Position numbers and translations under genes: made by a program
The notes under the pieces: model-generated
Database searches by the model: none
The model's input: only the letters and a program-made list of their open reading frames with translations
Told to the model about the DNA's origin: nothing
Shown here: in pieces, positions 45,294-54,498 of the stretch
Layout: each line of letters opens with the position of its first letter
How positions within the stretch are numbered: the first letter of the stretch is position 1
Assembly: GCF_001422245.1 (NCBI RefSeq)
Contig: NZ_LMMM01000016.1
Location: forward strand, 356,708 to 420,707
Reading direction: 5' to 3'
From: Rhizobium sp. Leaf262
GTDB taxonomy: Bacteria; Pseudomonadota; Alphaproteobacteria; Rhizobiales; Rhizobiaceae
Length of the DNA: 64,000 bases

Positions 45294-46357
45294 CACACGC
45301 CTGCCTTTCTGATCCATTGGTCAATTGCAACGGCGGCGATGATGAGCCAACCAGTCAGCATGACCTTCCATTGCGGGTCGGCACCCAGCATGTTGAGACC
45401 CATGGAAACAACACCCACGAGCATGGCACCGAACAACGTTCCCAGAATGGAGCCACGTCCGCCAAACAGCGAGATGCCGCCGATAACAGTCGCCGTAATG
45501 GCCTGAAGGTTATAGTCGGTCACCGCAGCAGAGGGCGAGATGGAGCCGTTACGGCCAATCGCAACCCAGGCCGCGAAGGCGGCGATAACGCCTGCGACGG
45601 TATAGACGCTCAACAGAACCTTGCGGGTCTGGATACCAGAAAGCTTTGCCGCTTCCGGATCGTCACCCACGGCATAGACGTGGCGACCCCAGGCCGTGTG
45701 GTTGAGAATATACCAGAGCAGAGCGACCAGCAGCACCATGGCGATGACGCCGAGCGTGAAGATGGCAGTACCGATGCGGAAGTTGGTGGCGAAAATCTGG
45801 AGAAGCGGTGCGTTTTGCGAAACATCGGCATCGCGGATCGTCTGGTTCGCTGAATAGATGAAATTCGTCGCCATGACGATATTCCACGATCCGAGCGTGA
45901 CGATGAAGGGCGGTAACTTGACGACGGCTACCAGAAAGCCGTTGAATAGACCGCACAGCCCGCCAACCACGAAACCGGCCAGAACCGCAATTCCGCTTGG
46001 CAGCCCGTAGGTCACGGCCACATTGCCCATCACCACGGATGAAATTACCATCACAACACCAATCGAAAGATCGATACCGGCGGTGAGGATGATCAGCGTC
46101 TGCGCAGAGCCCAGAATACCGACCACGGCGATCTGCTGCAGGATCAGCGTCAGCGTATAGGATGAAAAGAAACGCCCGCCTATGGTCAGGCCGAAGATGG
46201 CGACAGACAGGATCAGCACGATCAGCGGCACCGCCGCCGGGGTCGAGTGCAGGAAATGCTGCGCGCGTTTAAGGGGTGAAATTTTCTGGTGTTCGAACGA
46301 CGCGACATTTTTGTCGCTGCCGTCAAGCACCTGCTCGAATTCCTGTATACCGCTCAT
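45293..46357 (-). CDS. frcC: FrcC, fructose ABC transporter permease
   Basis: A 354-residue CUT2-type permease with about ten helices after a 40-residue cytoplasmic N-terminus (SGIQEFEQVLDGSDKN...). The family signature TAGIDLSIGVVM is near 107, and a second conserved stretch, LSGIQTRKVLLSVYTVAGVIAAFA, is near 226. The ATG at 46357 has GGAGGAG 9 bases before; the longer in-frame reading is not used. It passes fructose (and possibly ribose or mannose, as in Sinorhizobium) delivered by FrcB. Confidence 0.92.
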   Translation of the reverse strand: MSGIQEFEQVLDGSDKNVASFEHQKISPLKRAQHFLHSTPAAVPLIVLILSVAIFGLTIGGRFFSSYTLTLILQQIAVVGILGSAQTLIILTAGIDLSIGVVMVISSVVMGNVAVTYGLPSGIAVLAGFVVGGLCGLFNGFLVAVVKLPPFIVTLGSWNIVMATNFIYSANQTIRDADVSQNAPLLQIFATNFRIGTAIFTLGVIAMVLLVALLWYILNHTAWGRHVYAVGDDPEAAKLSGIQTRKVLLSVYTVAGVIAAFAAWVAIGRNGSISPSAAVTDYNLQAITATVIGGISLFGGRGSILGTLFGAMLVGVVSMGLNMLGADPQWKVMLTGWLIIAAVAIDQWIRKAGV

Positions 46358-46443
46358 GGTTTCTCCTCCCGCTCGCCAGCCCAAGCCATCCAAGGCGCCC
46401 GATCTTTAGCCGGATAATCTGACAGCGAAATCTTCTGGGCGAA

Positions 46444-46470
46444 ACCGGCCGGAACATCGTTCCGACCGGT
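46444..46470 (-). other. intercistronic hairpin between frcB and frcC
   Basis: A 12-bp stem (46470-46459 with 46455-46444, one wobble) with a 3-base loop, directly after the frcB stop in transcription order. There is no T tract. It likely protects the frcB message and raises binding protein over permease. Confidence 0.65.
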
Positions 46471-46493
46471 ATGGGTTTATCGAAGGGTGGGGA

Positions 46494-47516
46494 TCAGCCC
46501 CAGCACTTGGCCAGGCCTTCCTTGACGCTGATCGAAGGCACGCCGGAAACCGGCTTGTCGGTGACGAGCGATACGCCTGTGTCGAAGAAGGACTTGCCTT
46601 CAGTCGGCTTTGGCTTTTCGCCGGTGTCAGCGAACTTCTTTATCGCTTCTACGCCGAGAGCTGCCATCATCAGCGGGTACTGCTGCGATGTCGCGCCGAT
46701 CACGCCTTCCTGAACCGATTTCACGCCTGGGCAACCGCCGTCAACGGAAACGATCAGCACGTTCTTTTCCATGCCGACGGCCTTCAGGGCCTGATAGGCA
46801 CCAACTGCAGCAGGTTCGTTGATCGTGTGGATGACGTTGATGCCCGGATCCTTCTGGAGAAGGTTTTCCATGGCCTTGCGGCCGCCTTCTTCATTGCCGT
46901 TGGTCACGTCATGGCCAACGATGCGCGGATCGACTTCATCGCCAATCTTGGTCGGGTCCTTCGGGTCGATGCCGAAGCCGATCATGAAGCCCTGGTCGCG
47001 CAGAACGTCGACGCTCGGCTGGTCAGGTGTCAGGTCGAGGAAGCCGACCTTGGCATCCTTGGCCTTGTCGCCCATCGTACCCTTGGCCCATTCGCCGATC
47101 AGCTTGCCAGCCAACAGGTTGTCGGTAGCAAAGGTCGCATCAGCAGAATCGACCGGGTCGAGCGGTGTATCGAGAGCGATCACGAGAACGCCTGCGTCAC
47201 GCGCCTTCTTGATGGTCGGAACGATGCCCTTGGTGTCGGATGCGGTGATCAGAATGCCCTTTGCGCCATCGGCGATGCAGGATTCGATGGCGGCAACCTG
47301 ACTTTCGGAATCGCCGTCGATCTTACCGGCATAGGACTTCAGCGTCACGCCGACTTCCTTGGCCTTGGCGGTCGCGCCTTCCTTCATCTTGACGAAGAAG
47401 GGGTTGGTATCTGTCTTGGTGATGAGGCAAACCGACGTATCGGCGGCAGATGCCACGGATGCAAAAGAAACGCCAAGCGCAAGCGCGCCGAGAAAGGCGG
47501 AAACGGTGCTTTTCAT
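46494..47516 (-). CDS. frcB: FrcB, periplasmic fructose-binding protein
   Basis: A 340-residue CUT2 binding protein. The signal peptide runs to about residue 23 ([10 protein letters not shown]). Mature features of the RbsB-like fold are [43 protein letters not shown] and [23 protein letters not shown] is placed before ATG 47516; an upstream in-frame start adds a non-hydrophobic stretch and is rejected. It is the first gene of frcBCAK, divergent from frcR with a shared regulatory region. Confidence 0.93.
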   Translation of the reverse strand: MKSTVSAFLGALALGVSFASVASAADTSVCLITKTDTNPFFVKMKEGATAKAKEVGVTLKSYAGKIDGDSESQVAAIESCIADGAKGILITASDTKGIVPTIKKARDAGVLVIALDTPLDPVDSADATFATDNLLAGKLIGEWAKGTMGDKAKDAKVGFLDLTPDQPSVDVLRDQGFMIGFGIDPKDPTKIGDEVDPRIVGHDVTNGNEEGGRKAMENLLQKDPGINVIHTINEPAAVGAYQALKAVGMEKNVLIVSVDGGCPGVKSVQEGVIGATSQQYPLMMAALGVEAIKKFADTGEKPKPTEGKSFFDTGVSLVTDKPVSGVPSISVKEGLAKCWG

Positions 47517-47602
47517 GTAGTCCTCCCAGTGATGAGACAAGTGCTTCTTGTGAAGCGACTGTTGCGGCCCTTCTCCTCCAAGATCGGGTGCCACTGCCGC
47601 AG

Positions 47603-47659
47603 ATGGAAACACCAAATGAAGAAAGTGTCAATAAATAAATCCAATTGAATTATTAATTC
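47603..47659 (-). promoter_or_regulatory. frcB promoter and candidate FrcR operator
   Basis: A perfect TTGACA -35 for frcB lies at 47631-47626, with only a weak TTCCAT -10 17 bases on (47608-47603). GAATTATTAATTC, a 13-base palindrome (47647-47659), sits 15 bases upstream of the -35. AT-rich palindromes of this kind are bound by ROK repressors such as NagC and XylR, so it is the best operator candidate for FrcR. Confidence 0.45.
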
Positions 47660-47787
47660 CTTGTGGCATCTTATGAATTCCGCAATCGCTGGGAATGTGG
47701 TGGGAGGACACCGCTTTTCCCGGACTTCGTGCTTGCGGAGCATAGGTCCAGACGGCATAGACGTCGCTGGCCGGGGAGGAAATGCGA

Positions 47788-49053
47788 ATGACACGCTCAG
47801 CGGAGCCGATACAGCACGCGGCAGCAAATGCGCCGGATTTGAGTGGCGGCGCCAACCAGGTTCGCGTTCGCGCCTATAACGAGCGCCTCGTTTTGTCGCT
47901 GGTGCGACGCCACAGCGGCCTTTCAAAAGCAGAAATTGCCCGCAGAAGCGGCCTCTCGGCCCAAACCGTGTCCGTCATCATGCGCTCGCTGGAAAATGAC
48001 GGGCTTCTCATCCGGGGTGAGCCCCTGCGCGGAAAAGTAGGTCAGCCCTCGACACCCATGCGGCTCAATCCAGACGCTGTCTTTTCCTTCGGTGTGAAAA
48101 TCGGGCGCCGCAGCGTCGATCTTGTCCTGATGGATTTCGTCGGTCGCATCCGGCTCAAGCTTCGCAACACCTACCCCTATCCCATGCCCGAATGGATATT
48201 GCCCTTCGTCATCGATGGCATTGCCGAACTGGAAGAGCGCCTGACGCCGAGCGAACGGCAAAGGATTGCCGGCATCGGCGTCGCCGCCCCCTTCGAACTC
48301 TGGAGCTGGGCGCAGGAAGTTGGCGCGCCGCAAAAGGAAATGGACCGCTGGCGCGGCGTCGATCTGCGGGCCGAAATTGCCGGGCAGGTCAATTATCCGG
48401 TCTTCCTTCAGAACGATGCGACCAGTGCCTGCGGTGCAGAACTTGTCTTCGGTGTCGGCCAGAACTCCCCGGATTTTCTCTATGTCTTTATCGGCTCCTT
48501 CATCGGCGGCGGCGTAGTATTGAACTCCGCCCTTTTCTCGGGCCGCACGGGTGCCGCCGGTGCCATTGGCCCGCTGCCGGTTCAGGGCCGGGATGGATCG
48601 ACGGTCCAATTGCTCAAGATTGCATCCATCTTCGTGCTCGAAGACATGCTGCGCGAAAGCAATATCGATCCCAAGCCCCTGTGGTTTTCGCCGGATGACT
48701 GGGTGGATTTCGGAGAGCCGCTGGAGCGCTGGATACAGAACACCGCCGCCGCACTCGCACAAGCCGTCGTCGCCGCCGCCTCCATCATCGACTTCGCCTC
48801 CGTCATCATCGATGGCGGCTTCCCCAACTGGGTCCGCGCCCGTATCACCGCCGCCACCCGCAAAGCCCTTGACCTGCACGACCTCCAAGGCGTCGTCGTC
48901 CCCGAAATCCTCGAAGGCGCCGTCGGCAGCCAGGCCCGCGCCATCGGCGGTGCAAGCCTGCCGCTGTTTTCCAGGTATCTGCTGGATCAGAACGTGCTTT
49001 TCAAGGAAACAGCGGGATTTGCTGAACAGAATAATGCGCGTGTTTCGCAGTGA
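47788..49053 (+). CDS. frcR: FrcR, ROK family transcriptional regulator
   Basis: A 421-residue ROK protein. A winged helix-turn-helix (about 25-90; LSKAEIARRSGLSAQTVSVIMRSL) is followed by a sugar-kinase-like fold. The LQNDATSACGAE motif is retained, but the ROK zinc/catalytic block (ExGH) is replaced by AIGPLP, so it is a regulator without kinase activity. ATG 47788 is 7 bases after GGAGGA; ATG 47782 is too close. It is divergent from frcBCAK and presumably represses it with sugar as inducer. Codons in the last 300 bases (about 48760-48960) are unusually C-ending compared with the first part. Confidence 0.9.
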   Translation: MTRSAEPIQHAAANAPDLSGGANQVRVRAYNERLVLSLVRRHSGLSKAEIARRSGLSAQTVSVIMRSLENDGLLIRGEPLRGKVGQPSTPMRLNPDAVFSFGVKIGRRSVDLVLMDFVGRIRLKLRNTYPYPMPEWILPFVIDGIAELEERLTPSERQRIAGIGVAAPFELWSWAQEVGAPQKEMDRWRGVDLRAEIAGQVNYPVFLQNDATSACGAELVFGVGQNSPDFLYVFIGSFIGGGVVLNSALFSGRTGAAGAIGPLPVQGRDGSTVQLLKIASIFVLEDMLRESNIDPKPLWFSPDDWVDFGEPLERWIQNTAAALAQAVVAAASIIDFASVIIDGGFPNWVRARITAATRKALDLHDLQGVVVPEILEGAVGSQARAIGGASLPLFSRYLLDQNVLFKETAGFAEQNNARVSQ

Positions 49054-49135
49054 ATGTTGAGAGGTTTCGTGCAGACGAGAGAACGTTTGCGCTAGTCTCA
49101 TTCGGAAAACGGATGGTTATTGGAACAAAGGATGG

Positions 49136-49222
49136 CGGACAGGGTGGGATTCGAACCCACGGTACGCTTTCACGCACACACGCGTTCCAGGCGTGCGCCT
49201 TAAACCACTCGGCCACCTGTCC
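49136..49222 (-). tRNA. tRNA-Ser (GGA anticodon)
   Basis: An 87-nt class II tRNA on the minus strand. The acceptor GGACAGG (from 49222) pairs with CCTGTCC, the anticodon loop CTGGAAC shows GGA for UCC/UCU serine codons, a long variable arm follows, and GGTTCGAATCC forms the T arm. The discriminator is G, and CCA is encoded (49133-49135). No integrase or repeat flanks it. Confidence 0.96.
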
Positions 49223-49460
49223 GTCTAAACGTCTGCATGTTTGGGAAAACTGCAAATCACTGGAACGGCGCGATATATACCGATGAATTCGCGGGGATCA
49301 ACCCGCATTTGACAGTTTTTTTAATTGAGAGCCAATTCATTGCCATGGCTCGATTGCAATGCTTGGCCCGCCGCTCTATCCCAAGGCAGGAAACGGGCGC
49401 ACGAAGCGCACACCAGATCGTGGTCCTGTACCCGGCATGTCCGTGGGGGAAGGTTCTCTA

Positions 49461-49778
49461 GTGAAAGCGATATTACGGTTTATCAGCTTCTTGTTTCTGG
49501 CTGCAGCGGTCGGCGTCGGTGCGTTGGATTCGATCCGCTCGGTCGCTACGTCATCGGTCGACCTGATGAGCGCCCGGGATGTCTGGTCTTCGTATTTTCC
49601 GTCATCGCTTGCCATGGCAGAAGGCATGACGGCACACTATATTCATCCCGAAGCGTGGCGTTGGGTCGAAAACGGCCTGTCTGCGGTTCCTGCTTTTGCT
49701 GTTCTTCTGGCCCTTTCGCTGTTGTTCTGGATGGCCGGTTACAAGAAGCCAAGAGTTTTGGGCCGCTTTTCCGCTTGA
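49461..49778 (+). CDS. small membrane protein of unknown function
   Basis: A 105-residue protein with two hydrophobic helices (about 3-22 and 78-95) joined by a loop with Trp/His residues (HYIHPEAWRWVENG), and a short basic tail (YKKPRVLGRF). GTG 49461 has GGGGAAGG 7-14 bases before; ATG 49437 is an in-frame alternative. It is probably conserved in rhizobia, but I recognise no family or function. It lies between tRNA-Ser and msrA and may be cotranscribed with msrA. Confidence 0.65.
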   Translation: MKAILRFISFLFLAAAVGVGALDSIRSVATSSVDLMSARDVWSSYFPSSLAMAEGMTAHYIHPEAWRWVENGLSAVPAFAVLLALSLLFWMAGYKKPRVLGRFSA

Positions 49779-49841
49779 TGCGGTCTTCGTCACATCCATG
49801 CACAACCAGATGAGCGCCTTACATGGCGCGAGGAGAATGCA

Positions 49842-50492
49842 ATGTTCGGATTTGATGCCCTGTCCAAAAAAACGGTGATGCCGACGCCGCAGACCGCATT
49901 TCCCGGCCGCGACGAGCCCGTCTCCGTACCGGAACACCACTTTGTCAACGGCAACGCCATCAAAGGCCCCTATCCTGATCACACGGAAACGATCTATCTC
50001 GGCATGGGATGTTTCTGGGGTGCGGAGCGCCTCTTCTGGCAGACGCCGGGCGTATGGGTCACTGCTGTGGGCTACTCGGGCGGCATCACCCGCAATCCAC
50101 ACTATCAGGAAACCACCACCGGGCTGACCGGCCATGCCGAGGTTGTGAAGGTCGTCTACGATCCTGCCAAAGTCTCTCTGGCGGCTTTGCTTAAGACATT
50201 CTTCGAAGAGCATGATCCGACGCAGGGCATGCGTCAGGGCAATGATGTCGGCACCACCTACCGCTCCGTCATCTACACCACCAGTGACGCACAGCTGGCG
50301 GAAGCCAGGGCCGCCCGCGATACGTTCCAAGAAGCCCTGAAGGCTGCCGGACATCGCCCCGAGATCACCACGGAAATCGAGCCGCTGGATATCTTCTATT
50401 ATGCTGAAGACTATCATCAGCAGTATCTGGCAAAGAATCCCGGTGGTTATTGCGGACTGCGCGGCACGGGCGTAAGCTGCAATATTGGATAA
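49842..50492 (+). CDS. msrA: peptide-methionine (S)-S-oxide reductase
   Basis: A 216-residue MsrA that repairs methionine sulfoxide in oxidised proteins. The catalytic Cys57 is in the hallmark [11 protein letters not shown]. Resolving cysteines are Cys204 and Cys213 in the tail [13 protein letters not shown], so recycling by thioredoxin is expected, as in the three-cysteine E. coli enzyme. [12 protein letters not shown] and [19 protein letters not shown] are conserved. A very strong terminator follows. Confidence 0.96.
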   Translation: MFGFDALSKKTVMPTPQTAFPGRDEPVSVPEHHFVNGNAIKGPYPDHTETIYLGMGCFWGAERLFWQTPGVWVTAVGYSGGITRNPHYQETTTGLTGHAEVVKVVYDPAKVSLAALLKTFFEEHDPTQGMRQGNDVGTTYRSVIYTTSDAQLAEARAARDTFQEALKAAGHRPEITTEIEPLDIFYYAEDYHQQYLAKNPGGYCGLRGTGVSCNIG

Positions 50493-50520
50493 AGTTTGCG
50501 GGACGCCTGCTCGTGACATC

Positions 50521-50562
50521 ACAAAGCCCGGCGATATCGGATCTTCGCCGGGCTTTGTTTTT
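50521..50562 (+). terminator. msrA terminator
   Basis: A perfect 14-bp stem (50521-50534 with 50545-50558) around a 10-base loop, followed by a T run. Confidence 0.92.
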
Positions 50563-50636
50563 GCTCGTTGTTTTAGCAAGTTGCCTGCGCAGAATAGCCC
50601 AATTTGCCGCAAAAACTCGCAGTTAAGGGTTTTTCC

Positions 50637-50690
50637 ACCGGGTCAAAAAAACCGGGTGAATTTTTCTTGCAGGCGTGCAAGGATATCCTT
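50637..50690. promoter_or_regulatory. repeats and two palindromes upstream of the nucleoside operon
   Basis: ACCGGGT occurs twice (50637-50643 and 50651-50657). CTTGCA-ggcg-TGCAAG (50666-50681) and AAGGATATCCTT (50679-50690) are palindromes that overlap by three bases. They lie about 100 bases before the binding-protein gene and are good candidates for the operator of a LacI- or DeoR-type regulator not encoded in this window. Confidence 0.45.
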
Positions 50691-50790
50691 ACGCACAGTC
50701 AAAAGACTGGCAGTTCCGCAGACATGCTCAAAATTCGGGCTTGCGGGAGGACCCTTTTAAAAAACCAAACTGCAACAACAGGGCTGCACA

Positions 50791-51783
50791 ATGAAAAAAT
50801 CCCTTCTGACGCTTTTCGCGCTGGCCGCGATGTCGGCTTCCGCTTTGGCTGCGGATATCAAGCCTGCGCTGGTCTATGGCACGGGCGGCAAATTCGACAA
50901 ATCGTTCAACGAAGCTGCTGCCGCAGGCGCCGAGAAGTTCAAGGCCGAGACGGGCACCGAATACCGCGATTTCGAGCCGACCAGCGACACGCAGGGTGAA
51001 CAGGCCATTCGCAACTTTGCAAGCCGTGGCTTCAACCCGGTTGTTGCCGTTTCCTTCGCCTGGACCTCGGCCATGGAAAAGGTTGCTGCAGAATTCCCGG
51101 ACACGAAGTTCGTCATCGTTGATTCCGTTGTTGAACTGCCGAATGTGCGCTCGGTCGTTTACAAGGAAGAAGAAGGTTCCTACCTCGTCGGTCTTTTGGC
51201 CGGCATGGCATCCAAGACCGGTAAGGTCGGCTTCATCGGCGGCATGGACATTCCGTTGATCCGCAAGTTCGCCTGCGGTTACGCACAGGGCGCCAAGGCT
51301 GCCAATGACAAGATCGAAGTCTTCCAGAACATGACCGGCACGACCGGCGCTGCCTGGAACGACCCGGTTCGCGGTGGCGAGCTGACCAAGAACCAGATCG
51401 ACCAGGGCGCGGACGTGATTTACGCGGCAGCCGGTGCGACGGGCCTCGGCGTTCTCCAGACCGCAGCCGACAACAAGAAATTCTCCATCGGCGTGGATAG
51501 CAACCAGAACCACCTGCATCCGGGCTCCGTGCTGACCTCCATGGTCAAGCGCGTCGATCTGGCCGTTTACAACGCATTCAAGGACACCAAGGACGACAAG
51601 TTCACCGGTGGCGTCACGTCTCTCGGCGTGAAGGAAGATGGCGTTGCTTACGCGCTTGACGACAACAACAAGGCGCTGATCACGCCGGAAATGACGGCTG
51701 CTGTCGATAAGGCAAAGGCTGACATCATCGCTGGCACGGTCAAGGTTCACGACTATATGTCGGACAATTCTTGCCCAAAGTGA
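50791..51783 (+). CDS. BMP family nucleoside-binding protein
   Basis: A 330-residue periplasmic protein of the basic membrane protein (BmpA/PnrA-like) family, which binds nucleosides. The signal peptide ends at about 21 (SALAADIK). Conserved pieces are GKFDKSFNEAAAAG, YLVGLLAGMASKTGKVGFIGGM and VDSNQNHLHPGSVLTSMVKRVD. No lipobox Cys is present at the cleavage site, so it is soluble rather than a lipoprotein. It heads an operon with an ABC ATPase, two permeases and four salvage enzymes, which supports a nucleoside substrate. A hairpin follows its stop. Confidence 0.92.
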   Translation: MKKSLLTLFALAAMSASALAADIKPALVYGTGGKFDKSFNEAAAAGAEKFKAETGTEYRDFEPTSDTQGEQAIRNFASRGFNPVVAVSFAWTSAMEKVAAEFPDTKFVIVDSVVELPNVRSVVYKEEEGSYLVGLLAGMASKTGKVGFIGGMDIPLIRKFACGYAQGAKAANDKIEVFQNMTGTTGAAWNDPVRGGELTKNQIDQGADVIYAAAGATGLGVLQTAADNKKFSIGVDSNQNHLHPGSVLTSMVKRVDLAVYNAFKDTKDDKFTGGVTSLGVKEDGVAYALDDNNKALITPEMTAAVDKAKADIIAGTVKVHDYMSDNSCPK

Positions 51784-51799
51784 TGTGATTTTTCGGATC

Positions 51800-51834
51800 A
51801 GGGCGCATCGCGTATTCCGCGCTGCGCCCTTTTC
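51800..51834 (+). terminator. intercistronic hairpin after the BMP gene
   Basis: AGGGCGCA (51800-51807) pairs with TGCGCCCT (51823-51830), and CGCG (51809-51812) with CGCG (51818-51821), around a 5-base loop and followed by TTTT (51830-51833). It probably acts as a partial terminator and mRNA stabiliser, so the binding protein is made in excess. Confidence 0.7.
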
Positions 51835-51865
51835 ATATCCAGCTCCGGAGACGTTTGGGTTGACG

Positions 51866-53371
51866 ATGGAACCTGCAATCGAGCTTGTCGGTATCGATAA
51901 AAAATTCGGCACCGTACATGCCAACAAGAATATCAATCTCACCGTTGCCAAGGGGACGATCCACGGCATCATCGGGGAAAACGGAGCGGGAAAATCGACC
52001 CTGATGTCGATTCTCTACGGCTTCTACCATGCCGATTCCGGTGAAATCCGTATCGACGGTAAACCCGTCAACATTAGGGATAGCCAGGCCGCCATCGATG
52101 CCGGCATCGGCATGGTGCATCAGCACTTCATGCTGGTCGAGAATTTCTCGGTGCTGGAAAATATCATGCTGGGTGCCGAAGGCGGCGCTTTGCTGGCCAA
52201 GGGCACGGCGGCGACCCGGAAAGAACTGAAGCGGCTGGAAGATGAATATGGCCTCAAGGTCAATCCCGATGCGATCATCGAGGATTTGCCGGTGGGTCTG
52301 CAACAGCGAGTCGAAATCCTCAAGGCCATGTATCGCGGTGCCGAAATCCTCATCCTCGATGAGCCGACGGGCGTGCTCACACCCGCTGAAGCCGACCACC
52401 TCTTCAAAATTCTTGGTGTCCTGCGAGATCAGGGCAAGACCGTCATTCTCATCACCCACAAGCTGCGCGAAATCATGGCCATTACCGATGAAGTCTCGGT
52501 CATGCGCCGCGGCGAAATGGTCGCCACCCGCAAGACCTCGGAAACGACGGTCGAGGAACTGGCCGAACTTATGGTCGGTCGCCGCGTGCTTCTTCGCGTG
52601 GAAAAGGGGGAATCGAACCCCGGCGAAGTTCTGTTTTCCGTCCGCAATCTCACCGTCAAGGACAGCCGTGGCGTGACCATGGTGGATGACGTGTCCTTTG
52701 ATGTGCGCGCTGGCGAAATCGTCGGCATCGCGGGCGTTGCGGGCAATGGCCAGTCGGAGCTGCTGGAAGCCATTGCCGGCATCCGCAAACCCTATTCCGG
52801 TGAAATTCTCATGGGCGGCAAGACGGTCGACAAGGTCGATCCCGCCGTTCTGCGCAAGCTCGGCCTTGCCCATATTCCCGAAGACCGCCACCATATGGGG
52901 CTGGTTCTGAAATTCGAGGAATACGAAAACTCGATTCTCGGCTATCACCGCGATGACCGTTACGGTAAAGGCATGTTCCTTAGCCCAGAAGCCATCCGCA
53001 AGGATGCCATCGAGAAGATCGAGAAATACGACATCCGCCCGCCGAATGCTCGGCTGAAGACCGCCAATTTCTCCGGCGGTAATCAGCAGAAGATCGTCGT
53101 TGCGCGCGAAATCGAACGTGATCCGAAAATGCTGATCATCGGCCAGCCGACGCGTGGCGTGGATATCGGTGCCATCGAGTTCATCCATCGCCGCATCATC
53201 GAAATGCGCGATGCGGGCAAGGCCATTCTGCTGGTTTCGGTGGAGCTGGATGAAATCCGCTCTTTGTCGGACCGCATTCTGGTGATGTTCGCGGGCCGGG
53301 TCGTCGGAGAAAAAACGGCGGAAGCCGAAGAACAAACGCTGGGCCTGATGATGGCCGGCATCGCCGCATAA
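51866..53371 (+). CDS. nucleoside ABC transporter ATPase (double domain)
   Basis: A 501-residue protein with two ABC domains. The first is intact: Walker A GENGAGKST, signature LPVGLQQRVEILKAM and Walker B ILILDEPTGVLTPAEAD. The second is degenerate: GVAGNGQSE, FSGGNQQKIVVAREI and LIIGQPTRGVDIGAIE, lacking the catalytic DE pair. This asymmetry is normal for the RbsA/YufO/NupA-like group. ATG 51866 starts the ABC domain (MEPAIELVGIDKKFGTVHAN); the longer in-frame reading is not used. Confidence 0.93.
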   Translation: MEPAIELVGIDKKFGTVHANKNINLTVAKGTIHGIIGENGAGKSTLMSILYGFYHADSGEIRIDGKPVNIRDSQAAIDAGIGMVHQHFMLVENFSVLENIMLGAEGGALLAKGTAATRKELKRLEDEYGLKVNPDAIIEDLPVGLQQRVEILKAMYRGAEILILDEPTGVLTPAEADHLFKILGVLRDQGKTVILITHKLREIMAITDEVSVMRRGEMVATRKTSETTVEELAELMVGRRVLLRVEKGESNPGEVLFSVRNLTVKDSRGVTMVDDVSFDVRAGEIVGIAGVAGNGQSELLEAIAGIRKPYSGEILMGGKTVDKVDPAVLRKLGLAHIPEDRHHMGLVLKFEEYENSILGYHRDDRYGKGMFLSPEAIRKDAIEKIEKYDIRPPNARLKTANFSGGNQQKIVVAREIERDPKMLIIGQPTRGVDIGAIEFIHRRIIEMRDAGKAILLVSVELDEIRSLSDRILVMFAGRVVGEKTAEAEEQTLGLMMAGIAA

Positions 53372-53390
53372 GGCAAAGGCTTTAAAGCTC

Positions 53391-54494
53391 ATGAGTACAG
53401 CTTCCGTCCCTCTTCCCAACTGGATCAGCTACGGCCTTCTGCCGTTCCTGAACATCGTCACCGCCTTTTTCATCTCCGGCCTTGTCGTCTGGGGCATTGG
53501 CGAAAATCCCTTTGCAGCATTGCGGCTTCTGATCGAAGGTTCGCTGGGCAGAGGTGACGCCATCGGCTTCACCCTGTTTTACACCACCAGCTTCATCTTC
53601 ACCGGCCTGTCGGTGGCGGTCGCCTTCCATGCGGGCCTTTTCAATATCGGCTCGGAAGGTCAGGCCTATATCGGCGGTCTGGGTGCCGCCATGGTCGCGT
53701 TGGCGCTTGACCGCTACGTGCCCTGGTATGTCACCATGCCGTTTGCCGTCATAGGTGCGGCGCTTTTCGGTGCGGCCTGGGCCTTCATTCCCGGCTGGCT
53801 TCAGGCAAAACGCGGCAGCCACGTCGTCATCACCACCATCATGTTCAACTTCATCGCAGCTGCGCTGATGGTCTATCTGCTGGTCAACGTCTTCATCGTG
53901 CCCGGCAAGATGGCGCCGGAAACCCGCACCTTCCTGCCCGGCGGGCAATTGCCGAAGCTGGACTGGCTGATGGCGATGTTTGGTCTGAAACTAGGCCCCG
54001 CGCCCTTCAACGTGTCCTTCCTCATCGCGCTCGTTGCCGCGTTTCTGGTCTGGGTTGTGATCTGGCGGACCAAGCTCGGTTATGAAATGCGCACGCTCGG
54101 CATCAGCCCGTCTGCCGCCGTCTATGCTGGCATTCCCTATTCGCGCACCGTCATCATCGCCATGCTGATCTCCGGCGGTCTGGCGGGAATGATGGCGCTC
54201 AATCCGGTCATGGGTGCCTCGGCACGTTTGCAGGTGGAATTCGTCGGTGGCGCAGGATTCGTCGGCATTGCCGTGTCGCTCATGGGACGCAGCCACCCGC
54301 TCGGGATCGTCTTTGCGGCGCTCCTCTTCGGCATCCTCTATCAGGGCGGCGCCGATCTGTCCTTTGAAATGCCCAACATCACCCGCGAGATGATCGTCGT
54401 CATTCAGGGTCTCGTCATCCTGTTTGCAGGCGCGCTCGAATATATGTACCGCCCCGCTGTGGTGCGGATCTATCAGCAATTTGTGAAGAGGTAG
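53391..54494 (+). CDS. nucleoside ABC transporter permease 1
   Basis: A 367-residue permease with about ten helices, of the YufP/NupB family (BPD_transp_2). NIGSEGQAYIGGLGAAMVAL is the family signature near 85. It is paired with the shorter permease that follows by 4 bases. Both are needed for a heterodimeric channel. Confidence 0.92.
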   Translation: MSTASVPLPNWISYGLLPFLNIVTAFFISGLVVWGIGENPFAALRLLIEGSLGRGDAIGFTLFYTTSFIFTGLSVAVAFHAGLFNIGSEGQAYIGGLGAAMVALALDRYVPWYVTMPFAVIGAALFGAAWAFIPGWLQAKRGSHVVITTIMFNFIAAALMVYLLVNVFIVPGKMAPETRTFLPGGQLPKLDWLMAMFGLKLGPAPFNVSFLIALVAAFLVWVVIWRTKLGYEMRTLGISPSAAVYAGIPYSRTVIIAMLISGGLAGMMALNPVMGASARLQVEFVGGAGFVGIAVSLMGRSHPLGIVFAALLFGILYQGGADLSFEMPNITREMIVVIQGLVILFAGALEYMYRPAVVRIYQQFVKR

Positions 54495-54498
54495 GCCC

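Noticed and set aside
49133..49222. tRNA-Ser as an integration site for a mobile element
   Set aside because: No integrase, no repeated tRNA 3' end and no foreign-looking genes on either side.
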